DNA of 64,000 nucleotides, taken from Haloarcula amylovorans. GTDB lineage: Archaea; Halobacteriota; Halobacteria; Halobacteriales; Haloarculaceae. The DNA is taken from positions 849,994 through 913,993 of the forward strand of contig NZ_SRIF01000002.1 of assembly GCF_004681185.1 (NCBI RefSeq), given 5' to 3'. Below are positions 51,546-62,100 of this stretch, piece by piece (positions within the stretch are counted from its first letter, which is position 1; each line of letters starts with the position of its first letter). The notes under the pieces were generated by a model, which saw only the letters and a list, made by a program, of their open reading frames with translations, searched no databases and had not been told where the DNA came from. The position numbers and the translations under genes are program-made.

Positions 51546-52865
51546 ATGATTGGTGTCGTCGGCGGCGGTATCGCCGGCCTCTCTGCGGCGTATCGACTTC
51601 AGCAGCAGGGTCACGAGGTCCGCGTCTTCGAAGCGAGCGACGACCTCGGCGGGCTGGCCGCGGTGTACGAGACGGCCGGCGACCCCATCGAGAAGTTCTA
51701 CCACCACCTCTCGAAATCCGAGGAGACCATCGTCGAACTCGCCGAGGAACTCGGCCTCGGTCGGGACGTCGAGTGGCGCATCGGCAAGAACGCCTACTAC
51801 GTCGACGGCGTCGTCCACCCGATGGACAAGCCCTGGGAGATTCTGGCGTACCCCCACCTCTCGCTGTACGACACGTTCCGACTCGGAATGCTCGTCCTCG
51901 ACGTCGACATGCGGGGCGGTATCCCTTCCTTCGACAGCTACGAGCGACTGGAGGACTACGAGGACGTGCCTATCGAGCAGTTCGTCGTCGAGCATACGAC
52001 TCGGGGCGTCTACGAGAACTTCTTCGAACCGCTGCTGGACGCGAAGTTCGGCGACCGGAAAGACGACGTGAGCGCCGCGTGGCTGCTGGGTCGCGTGAAG
52101 TTCCGCGGCGAGCGCGACATCCTCAACGGGGAGATTCTGGGCTACCTCGACGGCGGTTTCGGCCGCCTGCTGGACGCGCTCGTCGACGCCGTCGGCCGCG
52201 AGAACATCGAGACGGGCACGCGCGTGACCGACCTCGATACGTCCGGCCGCGAGGTCGCGTCGCTGACCGCCACCGACGGCGATGAGACGACCACGCACGA
52301 TGTCGAGAGCGTCGTCGTGGCAACGATGCCGGACGTGCTCGAAGCCCTCACCGGCTACGCCTGCGACATCGACTTCCAGGGGACTGTCTGTTCGGTCATC
52401 AGTATGGAGGAGTCGCTGTTCGACACCTACTGGCTCAACATCGCCGACGAGGCTCCCTTCGGCGCGCTCATCGAACACACGAACTTCGTCCCGGCCGAGC
52501 GCTACGGCGGCGAACACCTGCTGTACGTCGCCCGATACGTCCAGTCTCCCGAGGAGGACATCTGGAAACAGGACGACGAGGCAGTCAGAGAGACGTGGCT
52601 CTCAGGTATCGAGGCTCTGTTCCCGGAGTTCGACCGCGACGCCGTCAACTGGGTGCGAACTGCACGCAACCCGCGGACCGCGCCCGTGTACGAACGCGGA
52701 TACCTCGACATGGTGATCCCGTACGACCTCGGCGACGAGGTGGCCGAAGGTGTCTACTACGCCGGAATGGCCTCGAAGGCACAGTATCCCGAGCGCTCGC
52801 TCAACGGCGGCGTGGTGGCGGGGTACGAGTGTGCGGAGCGCGTGGCCCGCAGGGCCACGAAGTAA
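51546..52865 (+). CDS. FAD-dependent amine oxidase/protoporphyrinogen oxidase-like protein
   Basis: This 439-residue flavoprotein opens MIGVVGGGIAGLSAAYRLQQ, the FAD dinucleotide motif. It continues with VFEASDDLGGLAAVYE, typical of the amine oxidase superfamily. The C-terminal FAD motif is VYYAGMASKAQYPERSLNGG. The middle domain has FFEPLLDAKFGDRKDDVSAA. It starts seven bases after the kinase stop, so it may be co-transcribed. Its substrate is unknown; related proteins act on porphyrins, carotenoids or isoprenoid lipids. A hairpin overlaps its last codons. Confidence 0.88.
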   Translation: MIGVVGGGIAGLSAAYRLQQQGHEVRVFEASDDLGGLAAVYETAGDPIEKFYHHLSKSEETIVELAEELGLGRDVEWRIGKNAYYVDGVVHPMDKPWEILAYPHLSLYDTFRLGMLVLDVDMRGGIPSFDSYERLEDYEDVPIEQFVVEHTTRGVYENFFEPLLDAKFGDRKDDVSAAWLLGRVKFRGERDILNGEILGYLDGGFGRLLDALVDAVGRENIETGTRVTDLDTSGREVASLTATDGDETTTHDVESVVVATMPDVLEALTGYACDIDFQGTVCSVISMEESLFDTYWLNIADEAPFGALIEHTNFVPAERYGGEHLLYVARYVQSPEEDIWKQDDEAVRETWLSGIEALFPEFDRDAVNWVRTARNPRTAPVYERGYLDMVIPYDLGDEVAEGVYYAGMASKAQYPERSLNGGVVAGYECAERVARRATK

Positions 52866-52957
52866 GCGAGCGGCGTCGCCGCGAGCAGCGTTGCCCAACG
52901 GGCAACTAAACGAGCGGGGAGCGGAGCGACCCGCGAGTAGCATGGCCCGCAGGGCCA
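52842..52957. repeat. three short hairpins in an intergenic repeat
   Basis: Three perfect hairpins with 3-base loops lie in a row: GTGGCCC/GGGCCAC (52842-52858), GTTGCCC/GGGCAAC (52890-52906) and TGGCCC/GGGCCA (52943-52957). They are joined by GAGCG-rich spacers. The arms differ but stay complementary, which points to selection for folding. The first hairpin covers the last codons of the flavoprotein gene. A 27-base part (52915-52941) recurs at 63629-63655. Confidence 0.65.
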
Positions 52958-53024
52958 CCGAATAGCTAGAACGTCCTGACACCGACGTCCGGACTTTTGT
53001 GACCGGAGACCGAACGACGAGTCG

Positions 53025-53627
53025 ATGCACCGACGGACGTTCCTCGCCGGGTTCGCGGGGCTCTTCGGCGGGTGTACCGGATTCGGAGCGGACGCTGAGG
53101 GAACTGGCTCCGACCCGGTGACGCCAGCGCCAGTGCCGTCGGCGACCGAGACGGCGGGACGGGACTGGGAGCGGTTCGAGGCCCGGGCATGCCCTACGCT
53201 CGACGTGCGGACCGACCAGACGGTGTGTTCGCACACCCAGTCGGAGACGGCACCCCTCACCTTCACGCCGAGTCGGCCAGTGGTCACGCTCACTGGGGGG
53301 TCCCTCGCCAGTCCGCTCTGGTTCACGCTCCGATGGCGCGGGGCGGGCGACCTCTCGGTGTTCACCGAAAGCTGGTACCTCCAGCGGTGGACCGACGGCG
53401 AATGGACATCGGCCGCCACCACGCCCTCGTCGTCGCAACTCGTCACGCTCGACCCCGGCGGGCAGTTTACGTGGGTTCTCGGCGTTGATTCGACGGAGCG
53501 AGCGGTGTCGGTCGACGCGATGCTCGAACCCGGTAGCTACGCCTTCGCGGTACAGACCATCGGGGCGGAGAGCCGACTGCACTCGGAGTGTCTCGCACTG
53601 TTCGACGTCGTCGCCGGGGACCGCTGA
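53025..53627 (+). CDS. Tat-exported lipoprotein
   Basis: This 200-residue protein starts MHRRTFLAGFAGLFGGCTGF. The twin-arginine motif and the lipobox (GGCTG) are a standard haloarchaeal Tat lipoprotein signal. After the lipid-bearing Cys comes a Thr/Pro-rich linker and a beta-rich domain (SPLWFTLRWRGAGDLSVFTE, FTWVLGVDSTERAVSVDAM). No enzyme motif is seen. It probably sits on the outer face of the membrane. Confidence 0.82.
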   Translation: MHRRTFLAGFAGLFGGCTGFGADAEGTGSDPVTPAPVPSATETAGRDWERFEARACPTLDVRTDQTVCSHTQSETAPLTFTPSRPVVTLTGGSLASPLWFTLRWRGAGDLSVFTESWYLQRWTDGEWTSAATTPSSSQLVTLDPGGQFTWVLGVDSTERAVSVDAMLEPGSYAFAVQTIGAESRLHSECLALFDVVAGDR

Positions 53628-53637
53628 ACGCAAGCCG

Positions 53638-54234
53638 TCAGTCGCTTCGCGCGCTCTCGTCGTCGACGCCGGGCGCGTCAGAAACAGAGACGTCGGCGGG
53701 TTCGTCCTGTCCGCCGACGATCGTCTCGCCGTCGTCGGTCTCGACGTACACGTCGTCGGCGAACCCACCCTCGGCGTGGGGGTGTTCGGGGTCGTCGAGT
53801 TTCTCCGGTGTCGAGGGGGCCTCTCGGATACCGTCGCCCGGGCGGAACGCGCCGAGCGGGTCCGAGATGGTGATGCCGTGGCGCTCGAAGAAGTCGGCGT
53901 AGCGGTCGTAGTGTTCCTGCAGTTCGTCGCTCGGGAACTCCATCATCTCCGTCCAGCCGTGATTGTAGAAGTCGAAGTTGGCTTGGACGTGCGTTATCTC
54001 GCGGGCCTCGGCCTCCGGGTACCCGGCGTCGAGCGCCGCGACGTAGGTGTCCATCGTCGCGTCGAAGAAGTCGGCCAGATGGGGCCGGCGTTCCGTCGCC
54101 CGCCCCTCGGCCGACTTCTCGGCGAAGTAGTCCGCGTGAAAGTCGACTAGTCGGTCGTTGACCTTCTGGCCGACCACCGGGAGCGTCAGCGCCTGCTTGG
54201 CCGCGAAGTGCTTGACGTTCTGACGGAGTTTCAT
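53638..54234 (-). CDS. DUF6149 family protein
   Basis: This is a 198-residue soluble protein. The conserved core EITHVQANFDFYNHGWTEMM followed by EFPSDELQEHYDRYADFFER matches DUF6149 of haloarchaea as I recall it. The C-terminal part is acidic and contains HPHAEGGFADDVYVETDDGE. The chosen Met is the one before KLRQNVKHFA; a second Met three codons earlier is possible. Function unknown. It is convergent with the lipoprotein gene. Confidence 0.85.
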   Translation of the reverse strand: MKLRQNVKHFAAKQALTLPVVGQKVNDRLVDFHADYFAEKSAEGRATERRPHLADFFDATMDTYVAALDAGYPEAEAREITHVQANFDFYNHGWTEMMEFPSDELQEHYDRYADFFERHGITISDPLGAFRPGDGIREAPSTPEKLDDPEHPHAEGGFADDVYVETDDGETIVGGQDEPADVSVSDAPGVDDESARSD

Positions 54235-54363
54235 CGTATCCAAACTGCGGGCGCGAACGCCTTCAATGCCCTGCTCCCGGTTGCTTCCCCACGCTATCCT
54301 GTGCTATCGCAAACGATACGGAGATAGCAATCCACATTAAGCCCGATTTCCTATTTACCGCAC

Positions 54364-55614
54364 ATGAGCACGTCGCACGTGATTATCGGAGACGGCATCG
54401 CGGGTGCCTCCGCGGCCGAGACAATTCGGGAAAACGACCCGGACGCAGACGTCACCATCATCACCGACGAGGGCGAAGCCCTCTACAACCGTATCCTCAT
54501 CAAGGAGTTCGCCAAGGGGAAACTCCCCGAAGCGCCGATCTCGATTCACGAACCCGAGTGGTACGAGGAACGCGACATCGACCTCGAACTTAACACGCAC
54601 GTCACGGACATCGACCCCGACGCGCACGAGGTCAACACCCACAGCGGGACCACCTATCACTACGACAAGCTCCTCGTCGCCACCGGCGGGACACCGGCCC
54701 AGCTTCCCGTCGAGAACAGCGACGCCGACGGCGTCCACCACTTCTGGACGTTCCAGGACGCCCGCGGCATCCGCGAACACGCCGCCGAGTCCGAGACTGG
54801 TATCATCGTGGGGGCCGGTCTGCTCGGTATCGACCTCGCGGCCGTCTGTGCCGCCCAGGAGATCGACGCCAAGTTCCTCATGCGCGGCAACCGCTGGTGG
54901 CGCTACGCGCTCTCGGAGGACGGCGCGGAGATCATCCACGACGCCCTGCGCGAGAACGGCGTCGAACCGGTCTTCGAGTCCGGTGTCAACAAGTTCGAAG
55001 TCGACGACGACGGCCACGTCACGGGTGCCGTCGACCCCGACGGCAATCACTACGACGGCGAGTGGGCTGGCGTCGCCATCGGCCTCGATTTCAACACCGA
55101 GTTCCTCGCCGGCTCCGGGCTCGAACTGGACGACGGCGTGGTCGTCGACGAGTACATGCAGACGAACGTCGAGGATATTTACGCCGCCGGCGACCTCACG
55201 AAGTTCTACGATACCATCCTCAACGCGCAGGCGCAAAACGGCGCGTGGGGATCGGCCAAGGAACAGGGATCCGTCGCCGGGTCGAACATGGTCGCAGACG
55301 ACGAGGCCGAAGCCTTCCGCTGGGTCTCCTCGTACTCCATCACCCACTTCGACTTCCCGTTCCTCTCGTTCGGTCACCCGACCCGCGGCGACGACGAAAT
55401 CGAGCAGAAGTACTCCGACACCGAGTGGCGTCGGCTCGCCTTCGAGAACGGGCAGTTGGTCGGCGGCGTGCTCATCGGCGACCTCTCCCAACAGTCGAAG
55501 TTCAAACAGCTCATCCGCGAGGAGCGACAGGTCGCCGACAAGAAGGAGCTCCTCGTCGAGAAAGACGTCGACCTAGAGGAAGTGAAGGCCCAGACGGCCG
55601 CGCCCGCGGAGTAA
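54364..55614 (+). CDS. NAD(P)/FAD-dependent oxidoreductase
   Basis: This is a 416-residue flavoprotein. The first FAD motif is VIIGDGIAGASAAETIREND, the NAD motif is TGIIVGAGLLGIDLAAVCAA, and the last FAD motif is VEDIYAAGDLTKFYDTI. The fold matches the NirB/ferredoxin-reductase-like group (DKLLVATGGTPAQLPVENSD). It has no Cys pair like thioredoxin reductases. The C-terminal 100 residues form a dimerisation-like domain. The electron partner is not encoded beside it. Confidence 0.9.
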   Translation: MSTSHVIIGDGIAGASAAETIRENDPDADVTIITDEGEALYNRILIKEFAKGKLPEAPISIHEPEWYEERDIDLELNTHVTDIDPDAHEVNTHSGTTYHYDKLLVATGGTPAQLPVENSDADGVHHFWTFQDARGIREHAAESETGIIVGAGLLGIDLAAVCAAQEIDAKFLMRGNRWWRYALSEDGAEIIHDALRENGVEPVFESGVNKFEVDDDGHVTGAVDPDGNHYDGEWAGVAIGLDFNTEFLAGSGLELDDGVVVDEYMQTNVEDIYAAGDLTKFYDTILNAQAQNGAWGSAKEQGSVAGSNMVADDEAEAFRWVSSYSITHFDFPFLSFGHPTRGDDEIEQKYSDTEWRRLAFENGQLVGGVLIGDLSQQSKFKQLIREERQVADKKELLVEKDVDLEEVKAQTAAPAE

Positions 55615-55703
55615 CCGGCTCTAGCGCGACAGCCTCCTGCTCCGGCGCGACAATCACGTAATCGGCATGCAGTTTTTTGCTCCTTGCCACCGTCTATCCG
55701 GCT

Positions 55704-55925
55704 ATGCTTCGAGCGCTCGCCCACTGGCTCGTCGGCGTCGTGACTCGCAGCGATGATGCCGACGACAAGGTAGACGATGGCGAGGACAGCGGATTCACCG
55801 GCTCTCGTCTGGACGCCTCGGTGAACGAGAGTCACGGCGAGAGCGGGCACGAAGCGGCCCGTGAGATGGCCGACGTGCAACGACAGGCTGAATTGTTGGG
55901 CGAGCAAGAGCGCCATCGACGATAG
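55704..55925 (+). CDS. small acidic hypothetical protein
   Basis: This 73-residue protein starts MLRALAHWLVGVVTRSDDAD. A short hydrophobic N-terminal helix is followed by acidic, charged sequence with helical character (HEAAREMADVQRQAELLGEQ). It may be membrane-tethered. No family is recognised. A Met nine codons earlier is possible. Confidence 0.6.
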   Translation: MLRALAHWLVGVVTRSDDADDKVDDGEDSGFTGSRLDASVNESHGESGHEAAREMADVQRQAELLGEQERHRR

Positions 55926-55968
55926 TGAAAACGACGCCCTTTTTTCCGCAGAAAGCGGAGTCACGCGT

Positions 55969-56385
55969 ATGGATGGCGGCAGCGGCGACATGACGCTCGC
56001 CTTCGACTTAGACGCGCTGCGGGAACTGGCCTACCCTGACAGCGTGTTCAACGACGCGCGCCAGTGGTCCGAGTACGTCGGCGTCATCTCCGATCAACCC
56101 ACGTACGTCGTGACGAATTTCACGCGCAAGCATCGCATCCGACAGGACTTCTTCTCCGGCCCGCGCGGCCGCGAGGAGAGCCTCGAAAACGTCAAGGAGC
56201 AGTTCGACACCGACCGGCACGTCTTCGTCGGCACCGAGGACGCCGACGCCGAACTGGCCGAGACCGCCGGCTGGGAGTATCTCCCGGTCGAACAGGCCGC
56301 CGAGGCCGCCGGCTGGGAACTGGGCGAACCCGACGCCCCCGCGGCGACGACCAACGAAGACGACGAACGCGACGACTGGCCGTAG
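55969..56385 (+). CDS. DUF7124-like protein
   Basis: This is a 138-residue acidic protein. The core reads MTLAFDLDALRELAYPDSVF, then YVGVISDQPTYVVTNFTRKH and RQDFFSGPRGREESLENVKE. The pattern of strands and Asp near the start suggests a HAD-like or nucleotide-binding fold, and from memory matches haloarchaeal DUF7124. The ATG at 55969 was used; the internal Met seven codons later may be the true start. Function unknown. Confidence 0.75.
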   Translation: MDGGSGDMTLAFDLDALRELAYPDSVFNDARQWSEYVGVISDQPTYVVTNFTRKHRIRQDFFSGPRGREESLENVKEQFDTDRHVFVGTEDADAELAETAGWEYLPVEQAAEAAGWELGEPDAPAATTNEDDERDDWP

Positions 56386-56472
56386 GCGACGCCGGCAGCG
56401 AGTCATGTCAAATATCGTTATATTTGAGTCCGAGTAGTTGGTTTTATTACGAAGTCGGTCGGGAATCTATTT

Positions 56473-57255
56473 ATGTCCCTCAGCATCGGTGCGGCCCTCC
56501 GAAACGGCTTCGACGACTTCGCGTCCGAGAAGGGTGCACTCTTCACCGCGGTGTTTATCCTCCTCGGGATCGCCAACGCGGTGTTCTCCCAGACGTTCTC
56601 GGTGGCGCTGTACGAGCGACTGCTCGATTTCATCCCGACTGCGCCTGAGAATCAAGCGCAACTGGAGCAGGCCCGACAGGCCTTCTTGGAGCAAGCGCCG
56701 CTGTCGCTCGGAACCTCCATCGCCGTGGCACTGCTAGGACTTTTCGTCCTATTCTTGATCGCCGAGGCACTCCGAATCGTCGCCATCCGTGCGTTCGCCG
56801 ACGACGCGGGCAGTCCGCTTCCCAGTGATGCCACGCGAGCGCTCGGGTCGACGGCGCTGACCGCGATACTCGCGGCCATCCTCACTGGCATCCTCGTCGC
56901 TATCGGGACGGTCTTTCTCGTTATCCCCGGTATCATCGCCGCCATCTTGTTCACGTTCGTCCGACAAGAGATCGCACTGAACGACAGCGGCGTCATCGAG
57001 TCCATTCGCAACAGCGTCAGTATCGTTACCGACGACGCCCTCGCAGTGACGGGACTGCTCGTCGTCCTCGTCCTCTTAGGCATCGTCGTCACGCTCCCAC
57101 TATCGCTCATTCCGATTCCGCTCTCGCCGGTCGTGACGCTCGCTATCAACACGATTATCGGACAGTTGGTCGCGGTCTACGGCATCGCCGTCATCACTGA
57201 CGCCTACCAGCAGGCCACGGCCGACGCCGCGACCGAAGCGGAGTTCGAAGTATAG
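56473..57255 (+). CDS. multi-pass membrane protein (DUF7847-like)
   Basis: This 260-residue protein has five or six hydrophobic helices. The first is amphipathic (MSLSIGAALRNGFDDFASEK). Typical segments are GTVFLVIPGIIAAILFTFVR and VTGLLVVLVLLGIVVTLPLS. The layout resembles YciC/DUF7847-type haloarchaeal membrane proteins. A TATA-like stretch (tcgttatatttg) lies about 60 bases before the ATG. No transport signature is seen. Confidence 0.8.
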   Translation: MSLSIGAALRNGFDDFASEKGALFTAVFILLGIANAVFSQTFSVALYERLLDFIPTAPENQAQLEQARQAFLEQAPLSLGTSIAVALLGLFVLFLIAEALRIVAIRAFADDAGSPLPSDATRALGSTALTAILAAILTGILVAIGTVFLVIPGIIAAILFTFVRQEIALNDSGVIESIRNSVSIVTDDALAVTGLLVVLVLLGIVVTLPLSLIPIPLSPVVTLAINTIIGQLVAVYGIAVITDAYQQATADAATEAEFEV

Positions 57256-57314
57256 CGTCGGTCGGGTAGCGGCGTATCGCGGCCTTTAATCCCGCGACCC
57301 TCCTAGACGCGTCA

Positions 57315-57851
57315 ATGGCAGAACCGCGCGTACCCGGCGGACGCGAGTCCGAACTCGAACTCGCCTGTGGCGAGGTCATCGATACGCACGACGACCTCCA
57401 CATGGGGATTCGAGCGCTCGACTGCGCCTGCGGCGAGACGCACGCCGTCGTCCTCGGCGCGCACCCGCTCTCGCGTTTCGTCCCCGAGTTTCTGGCCGAC
57501 ATCCTCACAGAGACGGTCGAACCGGCCGACGACCACGACGAGTTCACGATGGCGCATCTGATGGGCGTCGTCATGGAGGAGTTCCCCGAGCAAGTGGCCG
57601 TCGCCGACGCCGCCGACGACGGCGCGGTCGGCTTTTCGATGGCGTGGGTCACCGACTTCGACTCCCGTCGCCTCCACGAGATCGTCGTAGAACTCATCGT
57701 CGAACTGATGGAACACGCCGTCAGCCACAGCGAGGACGACGCCGTGATGTCGGAGTTCGAGGCACAGATGCTGGAGTTCGACGTCGAAGCGTTCGTCGAG
57801 CAGTACCGTGCCGAGCGAAACTTCGACGACCGACACGACTCTGCGGTGTGA
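57315..57851 (+). CDS. DUF5815 family protein
   Basis: This 178-residue acidic protein starts MAEPRVPGGRESELELACGE. It contains CACGETHAVVLGAHPLSRFV, with two of three N-terminal Cys close together, and the conserved AHLMGVVMEEFPEQVAVADA. The C-terminus is helical (LHEIVVELIVELMEHAVSHS). It matches haloarchaeal DUF5815 as I recall it. Function unknown. Confidence 0.85.
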   Translation: MAEPRVPGGRESELELACGEVIDTHDDLHMGIRALDCACGETHAVVLGAHPLSRFVPEFLADILTETVEPADDHDEFTMAHLMGVVMEEFPEQVAVADAADDGAVGFSMAWVTDFDSRRLHEIVVELIVELMEHAVSHSEDDAVMSEFEAQMLEFDVEAFVEQYRAERNFDDRHDSAV

Positions 57852-57969
57852 GTCGTGTCCGAGGAGACGTTTCTCGAATGTCGAGCGGGTAACCGCGAGA
57901 CGAAGCGAGGCCGCGTGGCGCCCGTCTCCCCACCGCGAGTATTTCTATCTCGCAGTCTAACCGTCGGTA

Positions 57970-58731
57970 ATGCGCCTGCGCTCGGTCGTTCTCGCGGCCC
58001 TATTCGTGCTGGCCGGCTGTAGCGGGTTCGCCGCCAGCGAGCGGCCGGAGACGGTGACGCCAGCGCCGGTCCCTGACGCGGACCCGGGAGCCACGGGCGT
58101 CCCGGGGCTGGCGAACGACAGCGTGAATCCCACGCTCCTCGCACAGGCACATCGAGACGCACTCGACAACCGCTCGTACACGCTCACGGTCAACTGGACG
58201 ACGGACGACCGGGAGTGGGAGACGTGGCTCGCTGTCGAAGACGAGCGGCGCTATCGCTACCTGAGCACGCAGACCACCGGGGCCTACAGCGACCGCCTTT
58301 TCGTCGAAGGCGACGTTCGGTACAGCCGCCATCGGCGACCGCTGGGCATCCAGTACCGTCGGAATCGGTCGGTCCCCGCGAGCGAACGGTTCGGCCACCA
58401 CACCGGGCGGCTCGTCGAGACGTATCTCCCGGCCGGTCCGGTGGCCGTGCGGCAGCTAGCGGGCGGGTATATCGTCGTCGCCGATCACGCGCCCGCAACC
58501 TTCGATCGCGTGCGCAACTACACTGTCCGGGTCACCGTCACGTCGAGCGGGTGGGTACGGACGTTCTCGGTCCGCTATTTCGACCCGTATCAAGATGTCT
58601 CCGTGCGCTATCGCTTCGAGTACAGCGCCATCGATGAGACGGTCGTCGAACGACCGGCGTGGGTCGAACAGCGGTGGCCCGAAGATTTCCAGCGTGAGAC
58701 GGTGACACCCGTGATGTCTGACGACGGCTGA
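57970..58731 (+). CDS. lipoprotein
   Basis: This 253-residue protein starts MRLRSVVLAALFVLAGCSGF. The lipobox LAGCSG follows a hydrophobic stretch without twin Arg, so Sec export is likely. A Thr/Pro linker and a beta-rich domain follow (RSYTLTVNWTTDDREWETWL, FEYSAIDETVVERPAWVEQR). Architecture resembles the haloarchaeal DUF7537-type lipoproteins that recall LolA/LppX folds. No catalytic motif is visible. Confidence 0.8.
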   Translation: MRLRSVVLAALFVLAGCSGFAASERPETVTPAPVPDADPGATGVPGLANDSVNPTLLAQAHRDALDNRSYTLTVNWTTDDREWETWLAVEDERRYRYLSTQTTGAYSDRLFVEGDVRYSRHRRPLGIQYRRNRSVPASERFGHHTGRLVETYLPAGPVAVRQLAGGYIVVADHAPATFDRVRNYTVRVTVTSSGWVRTFSVRYFDPYQDVSVRYRFEYSAIDETVVERPAWVEQRWPEDFQRETVTPVMSDDG

Positions 58732-58828
58732 CAGAGCCGGGGCGCTCGTCGTCCGTCGATTTTCGCTAAAATGCCGTCTGACTGCTGTCTGACGGTGTTA
58801 TTTGATGTTTGGGGTGTTGTAATACTCT

Positions 58829-59059
58829 ATGGCCATACGTCAGGGGGAGTTCGAGCGCATCCGGGCTGTGCTCAACGACGCCGACGCCGACGGGCCGTTC
58901 ACGGCGCGGGAGATTCTGGACTTGCTGGCCGAACACGACGAGGACTTCGACAGCGTCCACCGCGTGGCGACGGTACTGGGTCGCCGCGCGCAGACGGGCG
59001 AAGTCGAAGTCATCGAAGACCAGCCGTATCGCTACCAGGTCAGCGAACTCGGCAACTAA
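58829..59059 (+). CDS. small winged-helix protein
   Basis: This 76-residue protein starts MAIRQGEFERIRAVLNDADA. Helices and a wing are visible: FTAREILDLLAEHDEDFDSV, RVATVLGRRAQTGEVEVIED, QPYRYQV. This is the shape of a small winged helix that could bind DNA or protein. It lies 131 bp before carB on the same strand. No known family is assigned. Confidence 0.75.
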   Translation: MAIRQGEFERIRAVLNDADADGPFTAREILDLLAEHDEDFDSVHRVATVLGRRAQTGEVEVIEDQPYRYQVSELGN

Positions 59060-59190
59060 GCGATCCCGCGGCCGCCCGGGCGCGTGACAGTCTCCCGTGT
59101 GACTCCGTCGCATTACGATATTCGAAACCCACCTTCGAGACTCGTATCTTTTCGCCGGGCTTATTACGATGTGTGGGTTCGAATCGGGTA

Positions 59191-62100
59191 ATGACAGACG
59201 AGGAAGACCGCACTATCCTGCTCATCGGGAGTGGCCCGATAAAGATCGGACAGGCCGCCGAGTTCGACTACTCCGGTGCACAGGCCTGCCGGGCGCTCCA
59301 AGAGGAAGGCGCGCGCGTGGTTCTGGTCAACTCCAATCCGGCGACCATCATGACCGACCCGGAGATGGCCGATAAGGTATACCTCGAACCCATCAACACC
59401 GAGGCTATCACGGAGATTATCCGCAAGGAGGACCCCGACGGCGTTATCGCCGGACTCGGCGGGCAGACCGGCCTGAACGTCACGGCCGAACTCGCCGAGG
59501 AGGGCGTCCTCGAAGAGTACGACGTGGACGTGATGGGCACGCCACTCGACACGATCTACGCGACGGAGGACCGCGACCTCTTCCGCCAGCGCATGGAGGA
59601 CATCGGCGAGCCGGTGGCCCGGTCGACGACCATCTCGCTCGACGAGGACGAGTCCGTTACGGACTTCGACGAGGAAGCGCTTCGTGACCGCGTACAGGAC
59701 GCCGTCGACGAGGTCGGCGGCCTACCGGTCATCGCCCGCACCACCTACACGCTCGGTGGGTCCGGGTCCGGCGTCGTCGACGAGATGGACGAACTCGTCG
59801 AGCGCGTCCGCAAGGGACTTCGCCTCTCCCGCAACGGCGAGGTTCTGGTTACGGAGTCCATCGAGGGCTGGGTCGAACTGGAGTACGAGGTGATGCGCGA
59901 CGCCGACGACTCGTGTATCATCATCTGTAACATGGAGAACATCGACCCGATGGGCATCCACACCGGCGAATCCACCGTCGTCACGCCCTCGCAGGTCATC
60001 CCCGACGAGGGTCACCAGGAGATGCGCGACTCCGCGCTGAAGGTCATCCGCGAACTCGGCATCGAGGGCGGCTGTAACATCCAGCACGCCTGGCGCGACG
60101 ACGGGACGCCCGGCGGCGAATACAGAGTGGTCGAGGTGAACCCGCGCGTCTCTCGCTCCTCCGCACTGGCCTCGAAGGCGACGGGATACCCCATCGCCCG
60201 CGTGACCGCGAAGGTCGCCATGGGCAAGCGCCTCCACGAAATCACGAACGAGATTACCGGCGAGACCACCGCGGCGTTCGAGCCCGCCATCGACTACGTC
60301 GTCACCAAGGTCCCGCGCTGGCCCATCGACAAGTTCCGCGACACGGATTTCGAACTCTCGACGGCGATGAAATCGACCGGCGAGGCGATGTCCATCGGCC
60401 GGACGTTCCCCGAGAGCTTGCTCAAGGCGCTTCGCTCCTCAGAGTACAACCCCGCCGTGGACTTCGGGGAACTCGACGACGAGGAACTCGAAACGGGATA
60501 TCTCGTCCGCGCCTCGCCTGACCGCCCGTACGCCATCTTCGAGGCGTTCACGCGCGGCTACACCGTCGAGGAGATCGTCGACCTGACCGACATCGAGGAG
60601 TGGTACGTCGAGCGCTTCCAGGAGGTCGCCGACGCCGCCGAAGCCGCGATGAACGGCGACTACGAGACGGCCGCACAGGCCGGCTTCACCGACCAGGAGA
60701 TTACCGCACTCGCCGGCGGTGAGTTCAACGACACGCACGTCTCGTGGCTCCCCGCCAGCCTCGACGCCGACGGCGGCGACGAGGCCGAAGTCGAGGCCGC
60801 CACGGACGGCTCCGGCGTCACGGTCGACACCGTCGAGGACGAGACGACCCACCGCGACTACAAACTCGTCGACACCTGCGCTGGCGAGTTCGAGGCGACG
60901 ACGCCGTACTACTACTCGACGCGTGACCCGGTCTCGGGCATCGACCGCAACGAACTCCAGATCGACCCCGACGTCGAGAGCGTCGTCGTGGTCGGCGGCG
61001 GCCCCATCCGCATCGGGCAGGGCGTCGAGTTCGACTACTGTTCTGTCCACGCCGTGCGCGCCCTGCGCGAGATGGGTATCGACGCCCACGTCGTCAACAA
61101 CAACCCCGAGACGGTCTCGACGGACTACGACACCTCCGACGGCCTGTTCTTCGAACCGGTCACCGCCGAGGAAGTCGCCGACGTGATCGAGTCGACCGGT
61201 GCCGACGGCGTGATGGTCCAGTTCGGGGGCCAGACCTCCGTCGACATCGGCGAACCACTGGAAGACGAACTCCAGCGCCGCGACCTCGACTGTGAGGTTC
61301 TCGGCACGAGCGTTGAGGCGATGGACTTAGCGGAGGACCGCGACCGCTTCAACCAGCTGATGGACGACCTCGGCATCGCACAGGCCGAGGGTGGCACCGC
61401 CACCAGCCAAGAGGAAGCCCTCGATCTAGCCCACGACATCGGCTATCCGGTCCTCGTCCGTCCGTCGTACGTCCTCGGCGGCCGCGCGATGGATGTCGTC
61501 TACAACGACGACGACTTAGAGACCTACATCGAGGAGGCGGTTCGCGTCTCGCCCGATAAGCCCATCCTCGTCGACGAGTTCCTCGCCGACGCGGTGGAGC
61601 TAGACGTGGACGCCGTCGCCGACGAGGACGACGTGCTCATCGGCGGCGTGATGGAACACGTCGAGACGGCCGGGGTCCACTCCGGCGACTCGGCGTGTAT
61701 GATTCCGCCCCGCTCCCAGGAGATCAAGGACGTGATGCCGCGGATCCGCGAAGTCACCGAGCAAATCGCCGACGCGCTCGACACCGTCGGCCTGCTGAAC
61801 GTCCAACTGGCGGTGCGTGACGGCGAGGTCTACGTGCTTGAGGCGAATCCGCGCTCCTCGCGTACAGTCCCGTTCATCTCGAAGACGACGGGCGTCCCCA
61901 TCGCCAAGCTCGCCGCGCAGGTGATGGCCGGTACGTCGCTGGCGGAACTCGACATCGAAGAGCAGATTCCCGAGCAGGTCTCGGTCAAGGAGGTCGTCCT
62001 GCCGTTCGACCGCCTGCCGGGCTCCGACCCGCGTCTCGGCCCGGAGATGAAGTCCACGGGCGAGGTCATGGGTACGGCCGGATCGTTCGGCAAGGCCTAT